Assembly (NCBI RefSeq): GCF_001815935.1
Contig: NZ_KV823444.1
Coordinates: 1 to 64,000 of the forward strand
Length of the DNA: 64,000 nt
From: Corynebacterium sp. HMSC04H06
GTDB taxonomy: Bacteria; Actinomycetota; Actinomycetes; Mycobacteriales; Mycobacteriaceae
Reading direction: 5' to 3'
A model generated the notes under the pieces. The model was not told the DNA's origin, made no database searches, and saw only the letters and a program-made list of their open reading frames with translations. The position numbers and the translations under genes were made by a program. This document shows, piece after piece, positions 1 to 10,880 of the stretch (position 1 is its first letter; the number at the start of each line of letters is the position of its first letter).

Positions 1-27
1 GCCTCAATGGCGCCCGGGCGGGGGTAA
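1..27. other. Left window edge downstream of lysA
   Basis: Only 27 bases precede the lysA stop, too short to judge. They are GC-rich and belong to the space before the next gene of the lysA strand. Confidence 0.3.
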
Positions 28-1365
28 CTAGTCGACCTCTAGCGAGAGCAAATCGGCTAAGGTCTCGCGCCGCAGCATAGGTTTTACCTGCCCCGCGCGC
101 ACGGCGACCACCGCGGGCCGCACCGCGCCGTTGTAGCGCGAGGACATCATGTACTGGTAGGCGCCGCTGGCCGCCGTCGCCACGATGTCGCCGCTGGTGA
201 TGTCCTCCGGCAGGTCCCGCTCGTCGACCAGGATGTCGCCGGATTCGCAATGGAAACCCACCACGCGGGAAGGCACCTCGACGCCGTCGGTGTAGCGGCC
301 CATGACCCGCAGGTCGTACTCGGAGCCGTACATGGCCGGGCGGATGTTGTCGCTCATGCCGCCGTCGACGGAGAGATAACGCCGCAGCGGCAGCTCCTGC
401 TTGCCGGTCTCCACGTCCTTGACCGTTCCCACGGAGTAGACCGCGATGGCGGATCCGGCCACCAGCGCACGGCCCGGCTCGACCAGGACGAAGGGCGGGG
501 TAATCCCCAGCGCGTCCGCCGTGGCGCCGACCGCGGTGAGCAGATCGTGGGCCACAGCCCGCACGTCCAGGGCCTCTTCGTAGGGCATGTACGGGATGCC
601 GAAACCGCCGCCCAGGTCCAGCTCCGGCAACGTGACACCCAGCTCGGTATGGATGCGCGAGTACAGCGCCATGACGCGCTCGGCGGCCAGCTTGAAGCCC
701 TCGGCGTTGAAGACCTGGGAACCGACGTGGCAGTGCAGGCCGACCAGCTCGAGGTTATCGGCGGCCAGGCAGGCGCGGGCGGCATCGAAAGCCGCGCCGG
801 TGGCCAGCGAGATGCCGAATTTCTGATCCTCGTGGGAGGTGGCGATGAACTCGTGGGTGTGGGCGTCCACGCCCGGCTTCACGCGCACCATCACCTTCTG
901 GACGCGCCCCAACTCGCCGGCGATCTGGTTGAGCATCTCCAGCTCGTCGGTGTTGTCGAGCACCACGTGGCCCACCCCGTGTTCCACGCAGTCGCGCAGG
1001 TAGCCCGGGCCCTTGTTGTTGCCGTGGGCGGTCATGCGCGCGGCCGGGAAGTTGCCGGCCAGGGCGATGAGCAGCTCGTTGTGGGAGGCCACGTCCAAGC
1101 ACAGGCCCTCCTCGTTGACCCACTGCACGATCTTCTTGCAGATGAAGGCCTTGGAGGCGTAATGGACGTGAGCGGGCCCGCCGAAGGCGGCGGCCATGTC
1201 TCGGCAGCGGGAGCGAAAGTCGTCCTCGTCGAAGACGTAAAGCGGCGAGCCGTACTCTTCCACCAGGTCAGGCACGGGGACCCCGGCGACGGTGACCACA
1301 CCGTCTTCCTCGCGCTGGGCGTTGCGGGGCCACACATGCGCCGGCAGATCGTTGAAATCGGCCAT
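28..1365 (-). CDS. lysA: Diaminopimelate decarboxylase
   Basis: This PLP enzyme decarboxylates meso-diaminopimelate to L-lysine, the last step of lysine synthesis. It is a 445-aa protein of normal length. Visible motifs are the PLP lysine in HYASKAF, the barrel motif HCHVGSQ, the glycine loop LGGGFG, EPGRALV, and the C-terminal CESGD and YQYMMSS segments that complete the dimer active site. An upstream in-frame extension is open, but the family's N-terminus begins at MADFNDLP. That ATG shares its A with the argS stop (TAATG), which points to translational coupling. The argS-lysA pair is the classic corynebacterial arrangement. The next gene of the usual operon (hom) would lie left of the window. 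Confidence 0.97.
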   Translation of the reverse strand: MADFNDLPAHVWPRNAQREEDGVVTVAGVPVPDLVEEYGSPLYVFDEDDFRSRCRDMAAAFGGPAHVHYASKAFICKKIVQWVNEEGLCLDVASHNELLIALAGNFPAARMTAHGNNKGPGYLRDCVEHGVGHVVLDNTDELEMLNQIAGELGRVQKVMVRVKPGVDAHTHEFIATSHEDQKFGISLATGAAFDAARACLAADNLELVGLHCHVGSQVFNAEGFKLAAERVMALYSRIHTELGVTLPELDLGGGFGIPYMPYEEALDVRAVAHDLLTAVGATADALGITPPFVLVEPGRALVAGSAIAVYSVGTVKDVETGKQELPLRRYLSVDGGMSDNIRPAMYGSEYDLRVMGRYTDGVEVPSRVVGFHCESGDILVDERDLPEDITSGDIVATAASGAYQYMMSSRYNGAVRPAVVAVRAGQVKPMLRRETLADLLSLEVD

Positions 1366-3017
1366 TACATCCGCTCCGGGGCGGTCACGCCCACCATGGT
1401 CAGGGCGTTGGCCAGGGTGGTGCGGGCGGCATCGGAAAGCGCGAAGCGGGCCGAGTGCACCGGCTGGGCCTCCTCGCCGGCCTTGGGCAGGACCTGACAC
1501 TGGTCGTAGAAGCGGTGGAAGCTGGCGGCCAGCTCCTCGGCGTAGCGGGCGATACGGTGCGGCTCGCGCAGCTGCGCGGCCTCGGCCACCACGGCGGGGA
1601 ACTCACCCAGGGTGCGGATGAGGTCACCCTCGCGGTCGTGGGTCAGAAGGGACAGGTCCGCGCCGTCGGCGGTCACGCCGGCCTCGGCCGCCTTGCGCGC
1701 CAGGGAGCACAGGCGCGCGTGCCCGTACTGCACGTAGTAGACCGGGTTATCGGAGGACTGGGACTGCCACAGGCCCAGGTCGATGTCGATGGACTGGTCC
1801 ACGGACGAGCGCACCAGCGAGTAGCGGGCGGCGTCCACGCCGATGGCGGCCACCAGGTCCTCCAGCGTGATGACGGTGCCCGCGCGCTTGGACATGCGCA
1901 CCGGCTTGCCGTCGCGCAGCAGGTTGACCATCTGGCCGATGAGGACCTCGACCGCGTCGGCGTCATAGCCCAGGGCCGCGGCGGCGGCCTTCAGGCGCGG
2001 CACGTAGCCGTGGTGGTCGGCGCCGAGCATGTAGATGTTCAGGGTGTGGCCACGGTCGAATTTGTCCGCGACGTAGGCGATATCGCCGGCGATGTAGGCG
2101 GCGTTGCCGTCGGACTTGACGACCACGCGGTCCTTGGAGTCTCCGTAGTCGGTGGATTTCAGCCACCAGGCGTTATCCGCCTCGTAGAGCTCGCCTTGGG
2201 CCTTGAGCTGGTCCAGGGCGCGCTCGACCGCGCCGGACTCGAACAGTGAGTTCTCGTGGAAGTAGACGTCGAAGTCCACGCCGAATTCGTGCAGGGACTG
2301 CTTGATCTGGGCGAACATCATGTCCACGCCGTCAGCGCGGAAGGCTTCCTGCACCTGCTCCGGGGAGCCGTCCAGGGCGGACGGGTTCTTCTCCAGCACC
2401 GCGCTGGCGATGTCCTGGATATAAGCCCCGCCGTAGCCGTCCTCCGGGGTGGGCTCGCCCTGGGCGGCCGCCACCAAGGAGCGGGCGAAGCGGTCGATCT
2501 GGCCGCCGTGGTCGTTGAAGTAGTACTCGCGGGTGACTTCCGCGCCGCTGGCCTCCAGCACGCGGCCCAGGGAGTCACCGACGGCCGCCCACCGGGTGCC
2601 CCCGAGGTGGATGGGCCCGGTCGGGTTCGCGGAGACGAACTCCAGGTTGATCTTCTGCCCGGCAAAGGTGGTGTTCTTGCCGAAGTCGGAACCGGCCTCG
2701 CGGATCTTGCCCACCACGTCGCCTTGGGCGGCGGCGGCCAGGCGGATGTTCAAAAAGCCTGGGCCAGCGACGTCGGTCTCCGCGATCGCGTCCTGCTCGT
2801 CCAACGCGACGGCCAGCCAGGTGGCCAGCTCGCGCGGCTGGGTGCCCGCCTTCTTAGCGACCTGCAGCGCCAGGTTGGTCGCGTAATCGCCGTGTTCCGG
2901 GTTGCGCGGGCGCTCCACGGTCACGGTCTCGGGGATAACGGAGATATCCAGGTCGTGTTCCGCCAACACGTCGGTTGCGGTGTCCTTAATCAGTTGTGCC
3001 AGTTCTGCCGGAGTCAT
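1365..3017 (-). CDS. argS: Arginyl-tRNA synthetase
   Basis: A cytosolic class I aminoacyl-tRNA synthetase that charges tRNA-Arg. At 550 aa it is full length. It shows the N-terminal additional domain (residues 1-90), a HIGH-type motif (HLGG, in the [10 protein letters not shown] segment near residue 140), a KMSKS-type signature (RMSKRAG, near residue 380) and the C-terminal DALR anticodon-binding domain. It is the first gene of the argS-lysA unit. A TAGAGT -10-like box (3026-3031) lies 8 nt before the ATG and there is no Shine-Dalgarno sequence, so the transcript may be leaderless or nearly so. It is divergent from the lactate permease gene. Confidence 0.97.
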   Translation of the reverse strand: MTPAELAQLIKDTATDVLAEHDLDISVIPETVTVERPRNPEHGDYATNLALQVAKKAGTQPRELATWLAVALDEQDAIAETDVAGPGFLNIRLAAAAQGDVVGKIREAGSDFGKNTTFAGQKINLEFVSANPTGPIHLGGTRWAAVGDSLGRVLEASGAEVTREYYFNDHGGQIDRFARSLVAAAQGEPTPEDGYGGAYIQDIASAVLEKNPSALDGSPEQVQEAFRADGVDMMFAQIKQSLHEFGVDFDVYFHENSLFESGAVERALDQLKAQGELYEADNAWWLKSTDYGDSKDRVVVKSDGNAAYIAGDIAYVADKFDRGHTLNIYMLGADHHGYVPRLKAAAAALGYDADAVEVLIGQMVNLLRDGKPVRMSKRAGTVITLEDLVAAIGVDAARYSLVRSSVDQSIDIDLGLWQSQSSDNPVYYVQYGHARLCSLARKAAEAGVTADGADLSLLTHDREGDLIRTLGEFPAVVAEAAQLREPHRIARYAEELAASFHRFYDQCQVLPKAGEEAQPVHSARFALSDAARTTLANALTMVGVTAPERM

Positions 3018-3255
3018 AACCCTAAACTCTATCGAATATCCCGTTTGACTACCGCACTAACCCCGCTAGTGCATGAGATACCCCATAAGCAGATCGAAAT
3101 GGTCTGCCAACGCACAGGTCCGCGCTATGCTTTTCTTAACTCAGTGTGAGTTTCTAAGTCGGTTTATCCCCGACTAACCACAATGAGGACCGTGTACTAC
3201 CTGCTGAGCCCCGAATAGTCGGGGCCTCCCTATCTGGAGAATTCGAGGACGCATC
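3018..3255 (+). promoter_or_regulatory. Divergent argS / lactate permease control region with leader hairpins
   Basis: A 238-nt intergenic region. A 6+3+6 inverted repeat (AACTCA gtg TGAGTT, 3138-3152) is a candidate operator. A perfect 7-bp hairpin (GCCCCGA, loop ATAG, TCGGGGC) lies at 3208-3225. A short CTCC...GGAG pairing at 3226-3239 precedes the ribosome-binding GAGGAC. The argS -10 (TAGAGT) is at 3026-3031 on the minus strand. No regulator is identified; a lactate-responsive factor is inferred only from the downstream gene. Confidence 0.5.
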
Positions 3256-4902
3256 TTGTTTGAGATCAACACCTCAGCGATCGGGGACAGCCTCGGGCTC
3301 ACCGCGCTCGTGGCCACCCTGCCGCTCATCGCCTTTTTCATTATGTTGCTGGGCTTCAAGGCCCGTGCCCACACCTCCGGCGCGGTCGCACTGCTGACTT
3401 CCCTAGTGATCGCCATCGTGGGCTTCGCGATGCCCATCGACATGGCCCTCTCGTCCGCCGTCCGCGGCGGCCTCTTTGGCCTGCTGCCCATCGTCTGGGT
3501 CATTATCACCGCCATCTGGTTCTACGAAATTACCGTGGCCTCCGGCCGGTTTGAGGATCTGCGCAAGACCTTCGACCTGCTCGGCGACGGCGATATCCGC
3601 ATCCAGGCCATCCTCATCGCCTTCTGCTTCGGTGGCCTGCTGGAGGCCTTGGCTGGCTTCGGCGCCCCGGTAGCCATTACCGCCACCATGATCATGGCGC
3701 TCGGTGTCAAGCCGCTGCGCGCTGCGACCGTGGTCCTTATCGCTAACACCGCGCCCGTGGCCTTCGGCGCCGTGGGCATCCCGGTGACGACCGCTGGCGA
3801 GGTCGGCGGCCGTACCTTGGAGCAGACCCACGACATCGCCGCGCTGATTTCGCTGCAGGTGCTGGTCATCGCCGCCACCGTGCCCTTCCTCATCGCGTTC
3901 ATCCTAGACGGGGTGCGCGGCGTGAAGGAGACCGCTCCGGCGGCCGCCGTCATCGGCATTTCCTTCGCCGTGGCCCAGTGGCTCGCCGCGACCTTCTTCG
4001 CCTACCAGCTGACCAACGTCATCGCCTGCATTGTCTCCCTGGGCTGCGCCTTCGCCTTCCTGCGCGTCTGGAAGCCCAAGGGCGTGGCCGCCCTGCGCGA
4101 GCGCATGGAGCTGCCCGCCCAGGACGGCACCAGCGATCTCACCGGCCGCCGCATCTGGATGGCCCTGCTGCCCTACGCCGTGGTCACCGCGGTCTTCGCC
4201 GTGGCAACCACCATCCCGGCCCTGTTCGGCTTCTGGGTCATCAATACCGGCTGGCCCTTCCTGGACGGGACGATCGTGGACGCGACCGGCAACGTCATGG
4301 ACACCAGCTTCAGCTTCAATGTCTTCGGCAATCCCGGCACGCTGCTGCTGATTTCCGGCATCATCGTCACGATCATCTACCACTTCTTCAACGAGAACGG
4401 TCGCTACAAGCTGAGCTTCGGCCAGCCGGTGAAGGCTTTCGGGGACGTCGTTTCCCGTATGAAGTTCTCCGCCCTGACCATCATATTGGTCCTGGCGCTG
4501 GCCTACACCATGAACTACTCCGGCCAGACCATCACCATTGGTGAGTTTGTCTCCTCGGCCGGCGGCATCTTCGCGTTGTTCTCCCCGGTGCTCGGCTGGA
4601 TCGGTACCGCCGTGACCGGCTCGGACACCTCGGCCAACGCCCTGTTCGCCAACCTGCAGGTCGCCGCCGCCGAGCGCATCCACGTCAACCCGGACCTGAT
4701 GCTGGCCGCCAACACCTCCGGCGGCGTAGTCGGCAAGATGATCTCCCCGCAGTCGCTGGCGATTGCGGCCACCGCCGTCAAGATGGAGGGCAAGGAGTCC
4801 GTCATCCTCAAGAACGTGGTGGCCTATTCGCTGGCCTTCCTGGCCGTCGTGTGCGTCATCGTCTTCCTGATGACCAACGTTCTCGGCTTCCTGGTGCCCT
4901 AA
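3256..4902 (+). CDS. lldP: L-lactate permease (LctP family)
   Basis: A polytopic membrane protein that imports L-lactate, and probably glycolate, with protons. It is 548 aa with about 13-14 hydrophobic segments. The conserved family block GFGAPVAITATMIMALG is near residue 140, and NTSGGVVGKMISPQS is near residue 490. It starts with TTG, supported by GAGGAC five bases upstream and by the family N-terminus. The neighbouring lutABC genes, 292 nt downstream on the same strand, oxidise lactate, so the two units form an uptake and oxidation module. The gap between them holds its own palindromes, so lutABC probably also has a separate promoter. Confidence 0.95.
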   Translation: MFEINTSAIGDSLGLTALVATLPLIAFFIMLLGFKARAHTSGAVALLTSLVIAIVGFAMPIDMALSSAVRGGLFGLLPIVWVIITAIWFYEITVASGRFEDLRKTFDLLGDGDIRIQAILIAFCFGGLLEALAGFGAPVAITATMIMALGVKPLRAATVVLIANTAPVAFGAVGIPVTTAGEVGGRTLEQTHDIAALISLQVLVIAATVPFLIAFILDGVRGVKETAPAAAVIGISFAVAQWLAATFFAYQLTNVIACIVSLGCAFAFLRVWKPKGVAALRERMELPAQDGTSDLTGRRIWMALLPYAVVTAVFAVATTIPALFGFWVINTGWPFLDGTIVDATGNVMDTSFSFNVFGNPGTLLLISGIIVTIIYHFFNENGRYKLSFGQPVKAFGDVVSRMKFSALTIILVLALAYTMNYSGQTITIGEFVSSAGGIFALFSPVLGWIGTAVTGSDTSANALFANLQVAAAERIHVNPDLMLAANTSGGVVGKMISPQSLAIAATAVKMEGKESVILKNVVAYSLAFLAVVCVIVFLMTNVLGFLVP

Positions 4903-5194
4903 CCAGTCCCGAGGGCTAGTCCCCTAAGGCTTTCCTTAGACACCCCTGATAACCCCGGATACCCCCAACCCGCCTGGGCCGGAAAACCCGCGCCCAGCGC
5001 GCGGGGCAGGCGCATGACCTGCGGACCATTTTCGCAACATTAATGTTTCGAAATATCCGCAGGTCATCGTCATTTTTGGGGGTGATTAAATACGGGATTC
5101 GCGCTAATATTTACTTCATACCCCCGTGAAATTTCTAGGAGCCTCACTTTCCGAGAGTCCCCTTAAGATCCCGCTAAACCAAGGAGCCTAATCG
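4903..5194 (+). promoter_or_regulatory. lutABC upstream region
   Basis: A 292-nt gene-free stretch. It contains a small TAAGG/CCTTA hairpin after lldP (4925-4938, no T-tract), the large nested palindrome described separately (5014-5067), AT-rich DNA with a possible -10 TAATAT (5105-5110), and the lutA ribosome-binding site AAGGAG about ten bases before the ATG at 5195. No clear factor-independent terminator for lldP is visible. Confidence 0.6.
5014..5067. repeat. 54-bp nested palindrome upstream of lutA
   Basis: The outer arms ATGACCTGCGGA (5014-5025) and TCCGCAGGTCAT (5056-5067) are perfect 12-bp reverse complements. Between them lies a near-perfect 24-bp palindrome (5030-5053) centred within one base of the outer one, with the perfect core AACATTAATGTT (5036-5047). 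There is no T-tract, so it looks like an operator rather than a terminator. The right arm recurs exactly upstream of putP (20696-20707). Confidence 0.85.
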
Positions 5195-5979
5195 ATGCGA
5201 ATAGCATTGTTTTCCACGTGCATTGGCGACGCCCTTTTTCCGGACGCTCACAAAGCCACTGCCCTCATCCTTTCCCGCTTGGGCCACGAGGTGGTCTTCC
5301 CAGAGGAACAGACCTGTTGCGGGCAGATGCACGTCAACACCGGTTACCAGGAAGAAACGCTGGGCATGATCCGCACCTACGCGGACGCCTTCGCCGATCC
5401 TTCCATCGACTACGTGGTCTCCGCCTCCGGATCCTGCGTGGGCGCGGTGCGCGAGCAGCACGTCAAGATCGCCGACCGCTTCGGCAGCAAGGCCGACGTG
5501 GACGGCGCCAAGAAGGCCGCCGACAAGACCTACGACCTGCCGGAGTTTCTCGTCGACATCGCCCAGACCACCCAGCTGGGTGCCTTCTTCCCGCACCGGG
5601 TGACCTACCACTCTTCCTGCCACGGCCTGCGCTTTTTGAAGCTGGCGGACCGCCCCTACCAGCTGCTCAAGAACGTCGAGGGCATGGAGCTGGTCCCGCT
5701 GGAAAACGCAGAGGAATGCTGCGGCTTCGGCGGCACCTTCTCGCTGAAGAACCCCGAGGTCTCCCAGGCCATGGTCACGGACAAGACCCGCCACATCAAG
5801 GACACCCGCGCCGAGTACGTCACCGGCGGCGACTCCTCCTGCCTGATGAACATCGCCGGCGCCCTCTCGCGCCAGCAGGCCGGCATCCGCGCCGTGCACA
5901 TGGCGGAGATCCTCGCCTCGACCAAGGAACACCCCTGGACGCCGAAGTCCGCAGCTTACCCGAAGGAGAAGATGCTCTA

Positions 5980-5980
<1 letters not shown>
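5195..5980 (+). CDS. lutA: L-lactate oxidation protein LutA (Fe-S oxidoreductase, CCG domains)
   Basis: A subunit of the LutABC iron-sulphur complex that oxidises L-lactate to pyruvate, described in Bacillus as the LldD-independent route. It is 261 aa with two cysteine-rich CCG domains: TCCGQMHVNTGY near residue 42 and ECCGFGGTF near residue 177. A further SGSCVGAV segment and a YHSSCHGLR cysteine also fit the glpC/LutA heterodisulphide-reductase-like family. The ATG follows a good AAGGAG. Its TAA overlaps the lutB ATG (TAATG), indicating translational coupling. Confidence 0.95.
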
Positions 5981-7530
<1,550 letters not shown>

Positions 7531-7533
7531 GTC

Positions 7534-8184
7534 ATGACCCGTACCGCTGAACAATCCCGCGCAGCCAAGAAGGAAATCCTGTCCCGCATCCGCTCCGCGC
7601 AGAAGTCCGCGGGCCTGGCCGACCACGTGGACGTCCCGCGCGATTACCAGCGCGACCGTGAGGTCGCCCCGGATGAGCTGCGCGACCTGCTGGTGGACCG
7701 CCTGGTGGACTACAAGGCCGACGTGCACGTCACCGACGCCGCGGAGCTGCCGGCCACCCTGGCGAAGATCCTGGTGGACAAGGACTGCCACGACATCCGC
7801 TACGCGCCGGGCATGGACACTGAGCTTTTCGCCCAGTTCGACGGGGAGGCCAAGCCGGACTCCAACGACGTCAACCCGCGCACGCTCAACGAGGTCGACG
7901 CCGTCGTCACGGAATCCCACGTCACCGCCGCCCAGACCGGCACGATCTCCCTCGAGGCCGGTGAGACCAACGGCCGCCGCGCGCTGACCCTGGTCCCGGA
8001 CCGCCACGTGTGCATCGTCCGCCAGGAAAACATCGTCTACGGCGTGCCGGAGATGGTCTCCCGCATGAACCCGGAGCACCCGGCGACCTGGATTTCGGGC
8101 CCCTCGGCGACCTCCGATATCGAGCTCTCCCGCGTGGAGGGCGTGCACGGGCCGCGCGACCTGATCGTCGTCATCGTGAAGTAG
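7534..8184 (+). CDS. lutC: L-lactate oxidation protein LutC (LUD domain)
   Basis: The third member of the lactate operon, a 216-aa LUD/YkgG-family protein. The conserved C-terminal part with EVDAVVTESHVTAAQTGTI and the LVPDRHVCIV segment is present. It starts 3 nt after the lutB stop, with GAGAAGGAG inside the lutB end serving as ribosome-binding site. A strong terminator follows at 8202. With lldP upstream, the four genes make a complete uptake and oxidation set. Confidence 0.94.
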   Translation: MTRTAEQSRAAKKEILSRIRSAQKSAGLADHVDVPRDYQRDREVAPDELRDLLVDRLVDYKADVHVTDAAELPATLAKILVDKDCHDIRYAPGMDTELFAQFDGEAKPDSNDVNPRTLNEVDAVVTESHVTAAQTGTISLEAGETNGRRALTLVPDRHVCIVRQENIVYGVPEMVSRMNPEHPATWISGPSATSDIELSRVEGVHGPRDLIVVIVK

Positions 8185-8201
8185 CGCTTAGCCGCCCCCG
8201 T

Positions 8202-8264
8202 GGGGCCGGCGGTGCCAAAGTTGTCAGTTGTGGCGCCCTAGGGCACCCGCCGGCCCCCTTTTTG
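8202..8264 (+). terminator. Rho-independent terminator of lutABC
   Basis: A GC-rich stem pairs GGGGCCGGCGGTGCC (8202-8216) with GGCACCCGCCGGCCCC (8242-8257, one bulge), followed by a run of five T. It closes the lut operon. Confidence 0.9.
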
Positions 8265-8380
8265 TTGAGCAAACGTGCAGTGCGTGGGAGGCGGCGATAG
8301 TGTAAAAACGCTCAGACCCTACGGTTTCCGTTATTTTCTATTTTCATTTTCTTTACTGACTCAGTTCCTAGGAGAATCAG

Positions 8381-9964
8381 GTGCTACGACCTTCTCAGAA
8401 TCGCCCGGCCCGGGCCACTGTTTCCGTCCTGGCAGCGCTCGGGGTGGCCTGCAGCCTCGCCGCCGGCCCGGCGGTAGCCCACGAGCCCCAGAACGCCGCC
8501 CCGCAGATCCAGTGGGAGGACTGCCCCGAGCAGGTCACCGAGGACAACGCTGAGTGCGGCCGCATTGAGGTCCCCACGTACTACGACAACCCGTCGGCCG
8601 GCACCATCAGCGTCGGCTTCCTGCGCGTGCCGGCCGCCAACCCGCAGGCCAAGCGCGGCGTGCTCTTCGGCAACCCGGGCGGACCGGGCGGGGACGGCTA
8701 CTCCTACTTCGGCAGTGAGCAGTTCACCTGGCCCGAGGGCATTGTCAACGAGTGGGACCGCGTAGCGGTCCAGCCGCGCGGCCTGCCCGGCTCCACCCCG
8801 GTGGAGTGCACCCAGCCGGGCGGCAACGACTTCGACGCCGCCACCCGCGCCGGCGCCTATATCCGCAACTCTTGCGAGAAGTCCACGCCCGGCTACACCA
8901 ACTCGCTGACCACCGAAAACACCGCCCGCGACTGGGAAATGGTGCGCCAGGCCCTGGGCGAGGACCGGATTTCCATCATGGGGCTTAGCTACGGGACCTT
9001 GCTGGGCTCTACCTACGCCTCCTTCTACCCGCAGCACACCGACAAGGTCGTGCTGGACTCGGCCATGAGCCCCGCCCGCGCGTGGAACGGCACCCTGGCC
9101 GACCAGCAGGCCGGCTACGAGAACGCGCTGCACGATTTCTTCGACTACGTCGCGGCTAACGATGCCACCTACCACCTGGGCACCACTCCCCTCAAGGCCT
9201 ACGAGGCGTGGTCGCGCAAGGTAGCCCGCGAAGCCGGCGTGCGCCCGACGGTGCTGCCGCCGGACGCCAAGATCGGCGACCTACCCCCGGGGCTGGAGTT
9301 TTCCAGCCAGCCGGCGGCCAACATCATGACTGCGACCGGTGAGCTGCGCGTCCAGGCCGAATTCCGGGGTGACAAGATCCGCAACCCGCAGGCCTCCCAG
9401 ACCAACTCGAATACCCTGATGCTCACCCGCCTACTCGTGCCTTCGGCGGGCAGCTGGGAGGCGCTGGCTAAGCACATCGCCGGCATCGAGGACCTGGGCG
9501 GGCCCCAGGACCCGGAGCAGGCCCGCAAGGCTCTCGAGGCACAAACCCAGGCCCAGGCCATGCAGAACCTCATCCTGTGCAACGAGAACTCTTTCCCAGC
9601 CAACCCGGGCCTGGTCCCATCGTATGTGTGGTCGACCTATGTCACCCAGGACCCGTTCACGATGTTCAATTCCGTGTACGGGGCGGGGATCGCCTGCAAT
9701 GGCCGAGGCCCGGTGACCTCCGTCCCAGCGCTGAGCGGCGCCGAGCTGGAGCACCGCCCGCTGCAGATCAACGCCACCGGCGACCCGCAGACCCCGTACC
9801 AGTTCCACGCCGATATGGCCCGCCAGATGGGCTCCCACGTCGTGACCGTCCATGGCCCGGGCCACGGCCACGTCGCGTCCGGCAACGCTGCTGTCGACGA
9901 GATCGTGGTGGACTATCTGCGCACCGGAACCAGCGACGTTAACGAAGCACCGGGGCTGATTTAA
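8381..9964 (+). CDS. Secreted alpha/beta-hydrolase, tripeptidyl aminopeptidase family
   Basis: A probable exported peptidase of 527 aa. The N-terminus has a positively charged region and the hydrophobic stretch VSVLAALGVACSLAAG, ending in AVAHEP, a Sec signal peptide cut near residue 34. The fold signatures are NPGGPGG (oxyanion loop), the nucleophile elbow GLSYGTLLG (serine near residue 204), GDPQTPY (catalytic Asp near residue 465) and GPGHGH (catalytic His near residue 491). This architecture matches the Streptomyces SlpD/SlpE and tripeptidyl aminopeptidase relatives (TAP-like C-terminal domain). It starts at GTG with AGGAG nine bases upstream. Exact substrates are unknown. Confidence 0.88.
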   Translation: MLRPSQNRPARATVSVLAALGVACSLAAGPAVAHEPQNAAPQIQWEDCPEQVTEDNAECGRIEVPTYYDNPSAGTISVGFLRVPAANPQAKRGVLFGNPGGPGGDGYSYFGSEQFTWPEGIVNEWDRVAVQPRGLPGSTPVECTQPGGNDFDAATRAGAYIRNSCEKSTPGYTNSLTTENTARDWEMVRQALGEDRISIMGLSYGTLLGSTYASFYPQHTDKVVLDSAMSPARAWNGTLADQQAGYENALHDFFDYVAANDATYHLGTTPLKAYEAWSRKVAREAGVRPTVLPPDAKIGDLPPGLEFSSQPAANIMTATGELRVQAEFRGDKIRNPQASQTNSNTLMLTRLLVPSAGSWEALAKHIAGIEDLGGPQDPEQARKALEAQTQAQAMQNLILCNENSFPANPGLVPSYVWSTYVTQDPFTMFNSVYGAGIACNGRGPVTSVPALSGAELEHRPLQINATGDPQTPYQFHADMARQMGSHVVTVHGPGHGHVASGNAAVDEIVVDYLRTGTSDVNEAPGLI

Positions 9965-10029
9965 CACTGACTGGCCCGATGGGTTAGAATTTCATCATTG
10001 TCGTTCCAAGAGACGGCAATGGTGAATAT

Positions 10030-10106
10030 GTCTCCGTAGCTCAGCGGATTAGAGCATCGGTTTCCGGTACCGAAGGTCGCAGGTTCGATCCCTGTCGGGG
10101 ACACCA
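10030..10106 (+). tRNA. tRNA-Arg (anticodon CCG)
   Basis: A full cloverleaf can be folded. The acceptor GTCTCCG (10030-10036) pairs with CGGGGAC (10096-10102). The D stem is GCTC/GAGC, the anticodon stem TCGGT/ACCGA with loop TTCCGGT (anticodon CCG at 10064-10066), and the T arm GCAGG-TTCGATC-CCTGT. The discriminator is A and the CCA end is encoded. It reads CGG codons. Confidence 0.97.
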
Positions 10107-10114
10107 CAAAGAAT

Positions 10115-10154
10115 GCCCGCACCCAGCAAGAAGCTCTGGGTGCGGGCCCTTTTG
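10115..10154 (+). terminator. Terminator after tRNA-Arg, possibly bidirectional
   Basis: A perfect 12-bp stem GCCCGCACCCAG / CTGGGTGCGGGC (10115-10126 and 10136-10147) with a 9-nt loop, followed by CCTTTTGTTG on the plus strand. It lies between the tRNA and the convergent acetyltransferase gene and could stop both. Confidence 0.9.
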
Positions 10155-10160
10155 TTGCGG

Positions 10161-10802
10161 CTAGTCGTCGTCGCGCGGGGTAGGCCGCCACATGGCGATC
10201 TCCGGCGGATCGGCGAGCTTGTCGCCGGCGACCTCGATCGGGCCGAGCTCCACGAAGCCCAGCGAGCGGTACAGAGCCGCGGACTTCGGCGTGGATGCCT
10301 CCAGGTAGACCGGGGCATCGCCGGCGCGGCGCAGGCCGTGCTTGAGCATCGTCGAGCCAATCCCCTTGCCCTGGACGCGGGAGCTCACCGCGATGGCAAA
10401 GAGGTACCAATGGGCGAACCCCGGGTGGGCGTTGGCGGTGCGCGCCTCCCGCCGGGCCACGAACGGCACCGCGCGGCGAAACAGGTTGATGTACTTCGGC
10501 AGCAGCGCCATGAACTTGGGCGTCGACATCTGCTTATTCGGCCGTGCCCACAGGCCCACGCCGACGATTTCGCCGTCGTCAATGGCCAGGTCGACCTCCC
10601 CTTTGGGGAAATAGTGGCCGTAGACCTGGATTTCATAAATGGCGCGCGCGAAATCCACGTTGTTGTGCTGGCCGCCGGTGTGCGCCATGATGGAGCGCAC
10701 CGCGCGGTCCTGGGCGAAGGTGTGGGCGAGCACCTCGATGGCAGCGGGAAGCTCGTCCTCGCGCGCGGGCCGAATCTCTACGTCTGCTGACTTAGTATTC
10801 AT
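10161..10802 (-). CDS. GNAT-family N-acetyltransferase
   Basis: A 213-aa protein of the GCN5-related acetyltransferase superfamily, which transfers acetyl groups from acetyl-CoA to amines; the substrate is not predictable. The acetyl-CoA motif appears as SRVQGKGIGSTML near residue 140, followed by YLEASTPKSAALYRSLGF. The ATG at 10802 is preferred over an in-frame TTG nine bases upstream, because a TAGATT -10-like box sits exactly 7 nt before it, fitting a leaderless transcript. It is convergent with tRNA-Arg. Confidence 0.85.
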   Translation of the reverse strand: MNTKSADVEIRPAREDELPAAIEVLAHTFAQDRAVRSIMAHTGGQHNNVDFARAIYEIQVYGHYFPKGEVDLAIDDGEIVGVGLWARPNKQMSTPKFMALLPKYINLFRRAVPFVARREARTANAHPGFAHWYLFAIAVSSRVQGKGIGSTMLKHGLRRAGDAPVYLEASTPKSAALYRSLGFVELGPIEVAGDKLADPPEIAMWRPTPRDDD

Positions 10803-10831
10803 AGCTTCCAATCTAACACCGCGCAGACAAA

Positions 10832-10862
10832 ACGCTCCCCGACCACCGTGGTCAGGGAGCGT
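10832..10862 (-). terminator. Terminator of the small membrane protein gene
   Basis: A 15-bp inverted repeat with one G-T pair (ACGCTCCCCGACCAC / GTGGTCAGGGAGCGT). Read on the minus strand it is followed by TTTTGTC. Confidence 0.85.
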
Positions 10863-10880
10863 GCAGAAACTAAAGCGGGA

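Noticed and set aside
250..1497. Long plus-strand open frame opposite lysA
   Set aside because: A shadow of a GC-rich gene: no family similarity, His/Gly/Val/Arg-biased composition, and lysA explains the sequence.
5218..5979. In-frame upstream extension of lutB
   Set aside because: It runs through lutA in another frame, has arginine-rich low-quality sequence, and the lutB family start lies at the TAATG overlap.
8381..8420. Twin-arginine signal for the tripeptidyl aminopeptidase
   Set aside because: No RRxFLK-like motif; only a Sec-type signal is present.
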